From Methanosarcina sp. UBA293 (lineage in GTDB: Archaea; Halobacteriota; Methanosarcinia; Methanosarcinales; Methanosarcinaceae): a stretch of DNA of 22,848 bases. Positions 7,986 to 14,890 of the stretch are shown in pieces. The position numbers and the translations under genes are program-made. A model generated the notes under the pieces. That model was not told the DNA's origin and searched no databases. It saw only the letters and a list, made by a program, of their open reading frames with translations. The stretch spans positions 1-22,848 of the forward strand of contig DALS01000067.1 in assembly GCA_002499445.1 (NCBI GenBank), in the 5' to 3' direction. Positions within the stretch are counted from its first letter, which is position 1; every line of letters begins with the position of its first letter.

Positions 7986-8768
7986 ATGGCATACTTCTCT
8001 GGATTCTCGGATGCAATAAGACTCACGTTTGTCCAGATAATGATACTCAGCGCAATAGCTGTTGTGATTTTCTTATACGGTATGATAATTAACTTCCAGA
8101 AATGGGGAGCAGGAGCCACAGGTTACGCCCTTGAACCCCAGGAAGGAAAAAAAGGAAGTGCGATCACATTCTTGAAAACCTGGTGGAAACAGGTAACAGA
8201 AGAGTCTCCTCACGGACATGGAAAGCCTATCCTGGAGATTCTTATTCTTGATATCCTCTTCCAGAGGAGAATTCTCAAGAGAAGCCCTCTTCGTTGGTTC
8301 ATGCACTTCACAATTTTCGCAGGCTGGATGACCCTCTTTGCCCTGTCAGGACTCATGTTTGCAGTCGAAATGACCGGAATGCTCGGAATTGAACTCCCAT
8401 TTACCCCTGAGGCATTTAGAGAAATGCTCTCCCTTCCGAACTATATCTTCGGTTACGTCCTGCTTATCGGAGTCCTTATAGCATTAGTAAGAAGACTGTT
8501 TGTCTCAGAAGTCAGGGAAGCTTCCATTATGTATGATTGGGTTTTGATCGGAGTAGTTTTCTTAGTTACTGTCTCCGGTTTTCTTGCCGATGGAATTCGA
8601 ACAGGATTTATCTGGAGCTTTGGGCTTGATCCCTCATTAGCACCACCGGCAGCACTCTTCCATTCCGTAATTTCCCTGCTCTTCTGTATCGCATTTATTC
8701 CATTCAGTAAATATATTCACATAATCGCCACACCGCTTGCAATTCTTGCAAATAAAGGAGGCGAATAA
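7986..8768 (+). CDS. hdrE: CoB-CoM heterodisulfide reductase, cytochrome b subunit
   Basis: HdrE is the membrane anchor of the methanophenazine-dependent heterodisulfide reductase of Methanosarcina. It passes electrons from methanophenazine to HdrD and contributes to proton translocation. The 260 residues show about five hydrophobic helices (near 13-36, 105-128, 153-172, 185-204 and 225-248). Histidines that could bind b hemes include His76, His78, His107, His226 and His245. The protein matches the HdrE family in length and in blocks such as ILILDILFQRRILKRSP and LFHSVISLLFCIAFIP. A strong AGGAGG lies at 7963-7968, which is unusually far (17 nt) from the ATG at 7986. An in-frame ATC at 7977 has ideal spacing, so the true start deserves checking. 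hdrD follows four bases after the stop. Confidence 0.96.
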   Translation: MAYFSGFSDAIRLTFVQIMILSAIAVVIFLYGMIINFQKWGAGATGYALEPQEGKKGSAITFLKTWWKQVTEESPHGHGKPILEILILDILFQRRILKRSPLRWFMHFTIFAGWMTLFALSGLMFAVEMTGMLGIELPFTPEAFREMLSLPNYIFGYVLLIGVLIALVRRLFVSEVREASIMYDWVLIGVVFLVTVSGFLADGIRTGFIWSFGLDPSLAPPAALFHSVISLLFCIAFIPFSKYIHIIATPLAILANKGGE

Positions 8769-8772
8769 AAAG

Positions 8773-10002
8773 ATGGCAAAACGTACCCCTTCAATCGATA
8801 CGAAGAATCTTACCGCAGTTCAGCTTATGGAGCTTGATGCATGCGTCCGCTGCGGTGAATGTGTAAAATGGTGTCCGACTTATGCCGCTTCTGGCGAGAA
8901 ACCAGGACTAGCTCCAAGGGATAAAATCCTGCGTTGGAGAGAATATATGAATAAATCCTATGGGCTTAAAGCAAGGCTCTTTGGCCCGCAGGAAATTCCA
9001 AAGTCTGAGCTTGAAGAATTCAAAGACGACGTACACGGCTGTACCACCTGTGGTATCTGTTCAACGGTCTGTGAATCAGGTATTAACACTGTGGAACTCT
9101 GGGAATCCATGAGGGCAAACCTTGTAAAGAAAGGTATAGGTCCTTATGGGAAGCAGAACATGTTCCCGAAACTTATTGGGCAGTACCATAACCCTTACAT
9201 GAAGGACCAGAAAGACAGGCTTGCTTGGGTTCCAGAAGATGTGAAAATTGAAGACAAAGCAGATATTGTCTATTTCACGGGTTGTACTGCAGGGTACAAT
9301 CAGCTCGCTTTAGCCTTTGCTACCTCACGTGTGCTCAACAAGCTGGGCATTAAGTTTGCTATGCTTGGAGAAGACGAATGGTGTTGTGGTTCAGCCCTTA
9401 TCAGGACAGGTCAGGCGCACATCAATAATGTGCCTTTTGAACTTGCAAAACACAATGTTGAAGCTATCCAGAAGAAAGGCGCCAAAAAGGTCCTCTTTGC
9501 ATGTGCAGGCTGCTTCCGTGCTGCAAAGGTCGACTGGCCCAGGATTCTCGGCAAAGAACTGCCATTTGAGGTTGTCCACGTTTCAGAGTTCCTTGCAGAC
9601 CTGATCAAGCAGGACAAAATTAAATGGGAAAAGTCCATTAACAAAACAATTACTTATCACGACCCCTGCCACCTTGGCCGCCACGTAGGCGTCTTTGATG
9701 CCCCCAGATATGTGCTTTCCCACATTCCGGGTGTCAAGTTCGTTGAAATGGACAGGATAAAGGAATTCCAACGCTGCTGCGGAGCTGGCGGTGGTGTAAA
9801 GGCAGGTCTCCCTGATCTTGCTCTTGGAGTTGCACAATCCAGGGTTGAAGATGCAGTAGCAACCAATGCAGATATACTCTCCAGCTGCTGCCCATTCTGT
9901 AAGAGAAATCTGATGGATGGTCGTGACGCACTCCAAGTTGACCTTGTTGTTGAGGACGTTATTGAGCTGGTCGCAGAGGCTCTAGGCCTTGAGACTAAAT
10001 AA
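8773..10002 (+). CDS. hdrD: CoB-CoM heterodisulfide reductase, catalytic Fe-S subunit
   Basis: HdrD reduces the heterodisulfide CoM-S-S-CoB to the two thiols, the final step of methanogenesis, using electrons from HdrE. The 409 residues carry two ferredoxin clusters: Cys24, 27, 30, 34 and Cys90, 93, 96, 100. Two CCG domains follow. The first has Cys171, Cys204-Cys205 and Cys244-Cys247; the second has Cys299, Cys335-Cys336 and Cys373-Cys376. This is the complete arrangement that binds the noncubane active-site clusters. ATG at 8773 is preceded by AAAGGAGG; an upstream in-frame TTG lies inside hdrE and is not needed. The gene forms a tight operon with hdrE and is followed by a hairpin terminator. 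Nothing is missing or truncated. Confidence 0.97.
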   Translation: MAKRTPSIDTKNLTAVQLMELDACVRCGECVKWCPTYAASGEKPGLAPRDKILRWREYMNKSYGLKARLFGPQEIPKSELEEFKDDVHGCTTCGICSTVCESGINTVELWESMRANLVKKGIGPYGKQNMFPKLIGQYHNPYMKDQKDRLAWVPEDVKIEDKADIVYFTGCTAGYNQLALAFATSRVLNKLGIKFAMLGEDEWCCGSALIRTGQAHINNVPFELAKHNVEAIQKKGAKKVLFACAGCFRAAKVDWPRILGKELPFEVVHVSEFLADLIKQDKIKWEKSINKTITYHDPCHLGRHVGVFDAPRYVLSHIPGVKFVEMDRIKEFQRCCGAGGGVKAGLPDLALGVAQSRVEDAVATNADILSSCCPFCKRNLMDGRDALQVDLVVEDVIELVAEALGLETK

Positions 10003-10013
10003 CCGAAATAATT

Positions 10014-10053
10014 AAAGGCTGGTTTATCCAGCTTTCTTTATTTCTCTTTTTTG
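10014..10053 (+). terminator. terminator after hdrD
   Basis: GCTGG (10018-10022) and CCAGC (10028-10032) pair around TTTAT. Flanking AAA/TTT extends the stem, and the hairpin is followed by TTTCTTTATTTCTCTTTTTT. Confidence 0.6.
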
Positions 10054-10101
10054 ATCTTTATTATTTTATAGTAAATCTTAAATACAGATACTTCCGTTTC
10101 C

Positions 10102-10743
10102 ATGAACATGTACATCCCTTACGAATTCCTAGGAAAAGTATTTATATATCTGGTTCTTTTCGCTCTTGCTGGAACCGGAATAGCTTTGCTCATAGGGGCG
10201 TATTCGTTTAAAAATCACAGAATTGTTTTTCCAGGATTCGTGTTATTTACGCTTTATCTCTTCTATTCTCCTGCAAAATGGCTTTGTAAAGCCTTCAGGA
10301 TAAGGGATACCCTTGTTGATGATATCCTTATTGATGTCCGAAACGCTGTTATGTGTGATGATTTTCTGCGTGTCAAAGGCAAGAAAATCCTGCTCCTTCC
10401 TCAGTGTCTGCGCCATCCGAGCTGTAAGGCCAGATGCAATCCAGTTTATGGGTATGAATGCAAGCGGTGCGGGCTATGTGACATCTCAAAAATTTCCGAG
10501 GCAGCTGATAGGTGTAACTTTCAGGTTTTTGTAATACCTGGAGGAAGCTTTGTCAAGAAAATCTTTAAAGAATATAATCCGAAAGCTTGCATCGGTGTTG
10601 CCTGTTATAATGAACTTTCCGAGAATATGCAGGCTGTATCGTTTATTCCTGTACAGGGTGTTCTTCTTCTCAGGGATGGTTGCTTCAATACTGAAGCTAA
10701 TGTTGAAGAAATAATTCAAAAAATGGAGATGTGCAATGTATAA
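10102..10743 (+). CDS. DUF116 family membrane/cysteine-rich protein, first copy
   Basis: This 213-residue protein belongs to DUF116 (COG1852), whose function is not established. Two N-terminal hydrophobic helices (about residues 12-33 and 42-58) should anchor it in the membrane. The following domain has a cysteine cluster, Cys102, 108, 112, 120, 123 and 126, with the CxxCGxC pattern typical of iron-sulfur or zinc ligands, plus Cys163, 168 and 194. Seven of these positions recur in the neighbouring paralog. A TATA-like TTTTATA at 10064-10070 lies about 35 bp before the ATG, so the transcript leader would be very short. No clear ribosome binding site precedes the start; a second ATG at 10108 is possible. 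It overlaps the next gene by 8 bp, suggesting coupled translation. Confidence 0.85.
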   Translation: MNMYIPYEFLGKVFIYLVLFALAGTGIALLIGAYSFKNHRIVFPGFVLFTLYLFYSPAKWLCKAFRIRDTLVDDILIDVRNAVMCDDFLRVKGKKILLLPQCLRHPSCKARCNPVYGYECKRCGLCDISKISEAADRCNFQVFVIPGGSFVKKIFKEYNPKACIGVACYNELSENMQAVSFIPVQGVLLLRDGCFNTEANVEEIIQKMEMCNV

Positions 10744-11356
10744 TATTATTGGGAAGGCTCTTTTCCTTTTTGTTATTATCTCCCTTATTCTCTCTGGCAT
10801 AGCTCTGATGGCGAGCAGACGAAGTCTCACAGGAAATGTTTATCTTGCAGGGTTTTTTGCAAATGTACTTGATTCCTTTTATTTGCCTCTAAGGCACCTT
10901 TTCCTTAAATTCTCTGATACCCGTATTTTGGATAAGTGGATGGCATCTCTGAAAAATAAGGCTTATAAATCTGCTTTTGCAAAAACAAAGAAAAGAATTA
11001 TTCTGGCTCCACACTGCATGCGGAGTATTGACTGCCCGGCTTATTCTACTCAGACAGGAATACAATGTAAATCATGTGGGAAATGCGTCTTTACTCAATT
11101 GAAAAAGGATGCTGAGAAATATGGATATAGATTATTCATTGTCACAGGTTCCTCTTTTGTAAAGAATATCCTTAAAATGGAAGCTGCCGACGGTGTCCTT
11201 ATGATCGCCTGCGACTACGAAATCAACAAGGTAATGCGTGCTCTCAAAGGAAAAAACGTTGTAAGTTATGGCATTCCTATGGAAAGAGACGGCTGCTTTG
11301 GGACAGAAGTGAATTACGAGAAGGTACTGAGTGTTTTTGAGGCTTTTAAAAGCTGA
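10736..11356 (+). CDS. DUF116 family membrane/cysteine-rich protein, second copy
   Basis: This 206-residue paralog of the preceding protein has the same layout. One or two N-terminal hydrophobic segments (about residues 7-25 and 34-52) come first, followed by a cysteine-rich soluble domain. The shared cysteines are Cys94, 100, 111, 114, 117, 159 and 187, aligned with PHCMRSIDC and CKSCGKC. The two copies are well diverged, so the duplication is old. The start ATG at 10736 overlaps the end of the first copy by 8 bp. A long pyrimidine tract follows the stop and probably ends transcription. Metal binding and a role in electron transfer are inference from the cysteines. Confidence 0.85.
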   Translation: MYNIIGKALFLFVIISLILSGIALMASRRSLTGNVYLAGFFANVLDSFYLPLRHLFLKFSDTRILDKWMASLKNKAYKSAFAKTKKRIILAPHCMRSIDCPAYSTQTGIQCKSCGKCVFTQLKKDAEKYGYRLFIVTGSSFVKNILKMEAADGVLMIACDYEINKVMRALKGKNVVSYGIPMERDGCFGTEVNYEKVLSVFEAFKS

Positions 11357-11375
11357 ACAAAGAGAGCAAGAGATT

Positions 11376-11511
11376 TTGTTTTTATCTTCTTCTCTTTCCT
11401 ACTTTTTATCTCCTTTTTATTTTTTCTCTCCTTTATCCTCCTTTCTACTTATTCTATTTTTTATATTTTCTATTCTTTTATCCTTTTCTGCCTTTAGGTT
11501 TTTTCTTAATT
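11376..11511 (+). terminator. long polypyrimidine tract, probable terminator
   Basis: About 135 bases downstream of the second DUF116 gene are nearly all T and C on the plus strand, with scattered A and almost no G. Multiple T5-T6 runs are present. Such tracts terminate archaeal transcription, though this one is longer than needed. Confidence 0.5.
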
Positions 11512-11609
11512 CAATCGTAATTTTGAACTAATAGCAGCACTTTACTTAGCTCCGGATAAATAAACATAAAATTAGAATAATTTCTGGATATCTCGAGGGT
11601 GCTACTTGT

Positions 11610-12734
11610 ATGTATGACGTAATCATCATAGGCGGCGGCCCTTCCGGAGCTTCGGCTGCAAGGAGAGCAGGAAAACTCGGCCTGAAGACGCTGCTGCTTG
11701 AGAAAGAAAAGTTTCCTAGATACAAGCCCTGTGGAGGAGGACTTTCGGAACATGCAATCTCTTATCTTGATTTCGAACTTCCTAAGGATGTTATAGAGTG
11801 GGAAGTCACAGGGACAAAGGTTATATTCAGAGATCAGTTGATCAAGGCAAACAAGGACCGCCGGCTGTCTGTACTTGTCTCCAGGGATAAGTTTGACAAT
11901 TTCCTTCTTGAAAAAGCAAAAGAAACAGGAATTGAAGTTCATACCGGAGAAAAAGCTCTTTGCTGCAGGGAAATGCCTGACTGTATTGAGGTGGAAACCA
12001 GGCAAGGAACATACCAGGCAAAATTCGCAATAATTGCAGAAGGGGCTCAAGGACTTGTCAAAACCTGTGTACGACCTGCGGATAATAAAGATGAATATGG
12101 AATCGGCCTGGTCACTGAAGTTCCTGCCGAAGAAAGAGAGATTAAAGAGCGTCTAGGAAAAAACCTAGAATTGCATTTTGGAGTTGCTGGGGGTGGATAC
12201 GGCTGGATCTTTCCTCATAAAACCTATTACTCGGTTGGAATTGGCGGGGCTGTCAAGGGCCTTCCTCATCCAAAAGAGTCTATGCTTGAGTTTCTGCAGG
12301 AAAATGGCTTTTCCGGAGAGTACAAACTTCACGGGCATAAGATCCCCTGGGGAGGGCTTAAACGAAAAGTCATGGGTTCAAGGGTCCTTCTAAGCGGAGA
12401 TGCTGCCGGGTTTGTAGATGCTTTTTCAGGTGAGGGACTTGCCTATGCGATCCGTTCAGGGCAGTTTGCAGCTGAAGTAATTGCAGGAATTTGCCTGCAA
12501 GGCAGAAGTCTCAAAGATCTGAGCAGGTATGAGGCTCTCTGCCGGGCAGAGTTTGGAACTCATCTTAAGTATTCACTTATGTTTTCTAGGATAATGCATC
12601 GTTTTCCAGATCGCACATTTAAGATCTTTACGTCAAGTGATAAAATGCTTGATAAATATCTTGAGGTAATAGATTTCAAGATTAATTATAAGGATTATCT
12701 GCGCTGGTGTCTCCTGAATTTCAAACTCAGGTAA
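11610..12734 (+). CDS. geranylgeranyl reductase family flavoprotein, first copy
   Basis: This 374-residue FAD-dependent protein belongs to the geranylgeranyl reductase family, which saturates isoprenoid chains of archaeal lipids (digeranylgeranylglycerophospholipid reductase) or related prenyl substrates. It has an N-terminal Rossmann motif GGGPSGASAA at residues 8-17 and the family signature FPRYKPCGGGLS at about 38-49 with its conserved cysteine. The second FAD motif, LLSGDAAGFVDAFSGEG, lies around 260-276. The whole length is present. GAGGGTG lies seven bases before the ATG. It is one of two tandem paralogs and lies just beyond the DUF116 pair. The main lipid reductase of the organism may be encoded elsewhere, so the substrate of this copy is uncertain. 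Confidence 0.88.
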   Translation: MYDVIIIGGGPSGASAARRAGKLGLKTLLLEKEKFPRYKPCGGGLSEHAISYLDFELPKDVIEWEVTGTKVIFRDQLIKANKDRRLSVLVSRDKFDNFLLEKAKETGIEVHTGEKALCCREMPDCIEVETRQGTYQAKFAIIAEGAQGLVKTCVRPADNKDEYGIGLVTEVPAEEREIKERLGKNLELHFGVAGGGYGWIFPHKTYYSVGIGGAVKGLPHPKESMLEFLQENGFSGEYKLHGHKIPWGGLKRKVMGSRVLLSGDAAGFVDAFSGEGLAYAIRSGQFAAEVIAGICLQGRSLKDLSRYEALCRAEFGTHLKYSLMFSRIMHRFPDRTFKIFTSSDKMLDKYLEVIDFKINYKDYLRWCLLNFKLR

Positions 12735-12750
12735 TTGAATTAAATAGAGC

Positions 12751-12780
12751 GCCTTGTCAGGCATTTTATTTTCTTTCCTC
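12751..12780 (+). terminator. possible terminator between GGR paralogs
   Basis: GCCT-TGTC-AGGC at 12751-12762 is a short hairpin, followed by ATTTTATTTTCTTTCC. The stem is weak (four pairs), but the T-rich tail fits. Confidence 0.4.
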
Positions 12781-12843
12781 TATCTTTTTATCGTTCCAGC
12801 TTTAATCTAATTTAAGGAGCAGGTTATTCCTGTGTGTACATAG

Positions 12844-12867
12844 CTGCCCTTATACCATAGGCAGGTG
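12844..12867 (+). promoter_or_regulatory. hairpin overlapping the ribosome binding site of the second GGR gene
   Basis: CTGCC (12844-12848) can pair with GGCAG (12860-12864), with an inner TAT/ATA pairing. The second arm overlaps the ribosome binding site AGGTG at 12863-12867, eight bases from the ATG. Folding could reduce initiation; this is inference from the pairing only. Confidence 0.35.
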
Positions 12868-12875
12868 TCTTAAAC

Positions 12876-14051
12876 ATGTACGATCTGATTATAATAGGGG
12901 GAGGACCTTCAGGAGCATCGGCAGGAAGGACAGCCGGGAAAAGAGGACTGTTGACCCTTTTACTCGAGAAAGAAAAATTCCCAAGATACAAGCCCTGCGG
13001 AGGAGCTCTTTCTTCTTATGGTTTATCTTGCCTGGATTTCGAGCTTCCTGAATCCGTAATCGAGAGAAATATCTCAAAGGTAAGGGTTCATTTCAGAGGC
13101 CATTTTGTAGAAGGTATGAAAGAAACCAATTTAGCCATATTGATTTCCAGAAGTGTTTTTGATAACTTCTTGCTTGAAAAAGCCAGGAAAACCGGAATTG
13201 AGGTTCATACAGGGGAAAAAGTTCTGGACTGTATTGAAAAAGAAGATCATGTTGAAGTCAAAACCACGGATAATACCTATCTGGGAAGGTTCGTTCTTAT
13301 AGCGGAAGGTTCAGGTGGAACTCTTAAATACAAAGTAAGGTCAAGAGATAAAAGAACAGAATATGGGCTCGGTCTTGTATCGGAAATCCCTGGTGATAAT
13401 GAGTTAATCAGTAATCGGTTTCCGAGCACTATAAATATTCACTTCGGAATTGCACAGGGAGGTTATGGCTGGATCTTCCCACATGCAGAATACTATTCTG
13501 CAGGGATTATGGGAACAGCTCAGTACCTTGAGAACCCGAAAAAAGTGCTTCTGGATTTTCTGCAGGAAAATAGCTTATCAAGTAACTTCCCAATTCGTTC
13601 CCATATTATCCCCACAGGTGGAATAAAAAGAAAAATTATAAGTTCAAGGTTGCTTCTGAGTGGAGATGCTGCCGGATTTGTAGACGCTTTTTCAGGGGAA
13701 GGCATTTCATATGCTATTCGGTCAGGACAGCTTGCTGCGGAGACTGTTGCCGACCTTATCATGTACAGCCTGAAGTTAAGCAACCTTAAAGCCTATGAAT
13801 CGGGCTGCAGACAGGAATTTGGAAATTACCTTGTCAGCTCTCTTAAATTGAAGAAAATAATGCATAGTTTTCCTGAGATATCTTTTAAAATAGCAGTTGG
13901 CAACAAGGAGATTCTGGATAAATACCTGGATGAAGTAATAACCAACAGAAATTATAGAGACTACGTTCGCTGGTTATTGTTGAATTTCTGCCTGGCTGAC
14001 CCCATCTCTAAAATAAAATCCCTTACATTTGAAGGAATTGACAAGAAGTGA
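12876..14051 (+). CDS. geranylgeranyl reductase family flavoprotein, second copy
   Basis: This 391-residue paralog of the preceding gene carries the same three landmarks: GGGPSGASAG at residues 8-17, FPRYKPCGGALS at 38-49 and LLSGDAAGFVDAFSGEG in the middle. It has a C-terminal extension of about 17 residues beyond the first copy. The two sequences align along their full length, which points to tandem duplication. Family members reduce isoprenoid double bonds using FAD and an external donor such as ferredoxin. Having two copies suggests different substrates or degrees of saturation, which the sequence cannot settle. The gene is convergent with the RNase P RNA gene, whose 3' end lies about 60 bp away. 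Confidence 0.88.
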   Translation: MYDLIIIGGGPSGASAGRTAGKRGLLTLLLEKEKFPRYKPCGGALSSYGLSCLDFELPESVIERNISKVRVHFRGHFVEGMKETNLAILISRSVFDNFLLEKARKTGIEVHTGEKVLDCIEKEDHVEVKTTDNTYLGRFVLIAEGSGGTLKYKVRSRDKRTEYGLGLVSEIPGDNELISNRFPSTINIHFGIAQGGYGWIFPHAEYYSAGIMGTAQYLENPKKVLLDFLQENSLSSNFPIRSHIIPTGGIKRKIISSRLLLSGDAAGFVDAFSGEGISYAIRSGQLAAETVADLIMYSLKLSNLKAYESGCRQEFGNYLVSSLKLKKIMHSFPEISFKIAVGNKEILDKYLDEVITNRNYRDYVRWLLLNFCLADPISKIKSLTFEGIDKK

Positions 14052-14057
14052 TGTAAC

Positions 14058-14097
14058 GTAAAATTATGGGATAAAATGTAAAATTATGAGATAAAAG
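14058..14097. repeat. 20-bp direct tandem duplication
   Basis: GTAAAATTATGGGATAAAAT (14058-14077) is followed by GTAAAATTATGAGATAAAAG (14078-14097). It lies in the convergent spacer between the second GGR gene and rnpB. Confidence 0.85.
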
Positions 14098-14106
14098 AGA
14101 AAAAAC
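14091..14106 (-). terminator. T-tract terminator of RNase P RNA
   Basis: On the minus strand the sequence just past the RNA is TTTTTTCTCTTTTAT, a typical archaeal termination tract. Confidence 0.5.
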
Positions 14107-14113
14107 TAATGAG

Positions 14114-14484
14114 TTATGCGAGTGAGGCAAGTAAGCTCCCTTCTGTTCCTGCAAAGATCTCCTGCACCCATCAGTGGAGGAAATGGTCCTTGAGGACTCT
14201 TGCAGTGACGGCATTCGGCTACGCGTTTCCAAAAACAACCGGGAGATTCCGGAATGCTCTTTCTTCCCGATTTCCAACTTGCACCCACGAGGATTCGCCG
14301 TTTCATCCACTCTCCCTGAGACCTCAGCTTTTGCATCATCGCACTTTCAGGGAATGGTTCTCGTTTCTGTGCCAGGGCCCGGGCTCTCGCCCGACATCCT
14401 TTACAGATGTTCGTGTATCCGGAGCGGTGGGGAGACTTTCCTCAGACCTAAAGGCCCGTCAGCCGTCCAGCCTCTCTCGCACAT
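14114..14484 (-). ncRNA. rnpB: RNase P RNA (archaeal type)
   Basis: This is the catalytic RNA that removes 5' leaders from tRNA precursors. Four independent signs support it. Read on the minus strand, the conserved 5' segment GAGGAAAGTC occurs at 14434-14443. The conserved 3' segment ACAGAAGGGAGCTTAC occurs near 14132-14146, matching the universal ACAGAAnnnGGCUUA element. The ends pair as helix P1, GCGAGAGAGGC with GCCTCACTCGC, with one mismatch. The total of about 370 nt is right for archaeal RNase P RNA. The region is also more GC-rich than the surrounding spacers, as expected for a structured RNA. Exact ends are estimated from P1 and the TATA box. Reading frames here are not genes. Confidence 0.93.
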
Positions 14485-14499
14485 AACCTTTACATTTAA

Positions 14500-14511
14500 C
14501 CTTTATATCTC
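14500..14511 (-). promoter_or_regulatory. TATA box for RNase P RNA
   Basis: On the minus strand AGATATAAAG (14501-14510) is centred about 25 bp upstream of the predicted RNA 5' end near 14481, the standard archaeal spacing. Confidence 0.6.
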
Positions 14512-14886
14512 TCTTCTATATTTCTTTTTAATTATATAAATATTTTGGAAAATGACTTCTATAAGAAATTAGAAAAAAGCTTTCCTACAGGCGTGCAGTA
14601 ATACTTTTAATACTTAATTTGATATTTTTAGAATTTTACTTTCTTTTAAGCAGAGTTCTACTTTCTTCTAGATACAGTTTAAGATAAAACTTATCCTTAT
14701 GGCTTATATACCTTTTGTGTGTTTAGGTTGTGTCCAAATATTAATATATATGCATTATAATTCGTAAGTTATGGATGGACTTTCTCCATCTTCAAGACGT
14801 GTCCGAAAAAAGCTTATCGGTACTTTAATATCGGGCAGTAGCTATAATTTGTGTCAGTTTGCAGGCTTATTTTCAAGAGGTAAAAC
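14512..14886. other. 375-bp spacer with promoters and a small reading frame
   Basis: This spacer separates the leftward rnpB from the rightward marker 9 operon. Two box A candidates for the rightward operon are TTATATA (14704-14710) and TTAATATATA (14741-14750). GATGGA and TCCATC (14774-14779 and 14785-14790) could form a six-pair hairpin in the leader. The 39-codon frame at 14771-14890 is listed separately. The rest is AT-rich with nothing recognised. Confidence 0.55.
14741..14750 (+). promoter_or_regulatory. candidate TATA box for the marker 9 operon
   Basis: TTAATATATA is centred about 25 bp before the ATG at 14771. An alternative box, TTATATA at 14704-14710, would start the transcript near 14735. 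Confidence 0.45.
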
Positions 14887-14890
14887 ATGA
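14771..14890 (+). CDS. possible 39-residue small protein or leader peptide
   Basis: This short frame begins ATGGATGGACTT and would give a basic 39-residue peptide starting MDGLSPSSRRVRKKL. Its TGA overlaps the marker 9 ATG as ATGA (14887-14890), the classic translational-coupling arrangement. It has no ribosome binding site, but the candidate TATA box at 14741-14750 would place the transcript start at or next to its first base, giving a leaderless message. I recognise no family. A frame of this length can arise by chance, so this is a tentative call. Confidence 0.3.
   Translation: MDGLSPSSRRVRKKLIGTLISGSSYNLCQFAGLFSRGKT

Noticed and set aside
8737..8772. Upstream in-frame TTG start for hdrD
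   Set aside because: It lies within hdrE; ATG at 8773 has AAAGGAGG at good spacing and matches the expected HdrD N terminus.
9583..9936. Minus-strand 117-codon frame
   Set aside because: It is antisense to the second CCG domain of hdrD.
14106..14539. Several 77-125-codon frames on both strands
   Set aside because: They lie on the RNase P RNA gene, whose conserved motifs and P1 pairing explain the region; open frames arise from its higher GC.
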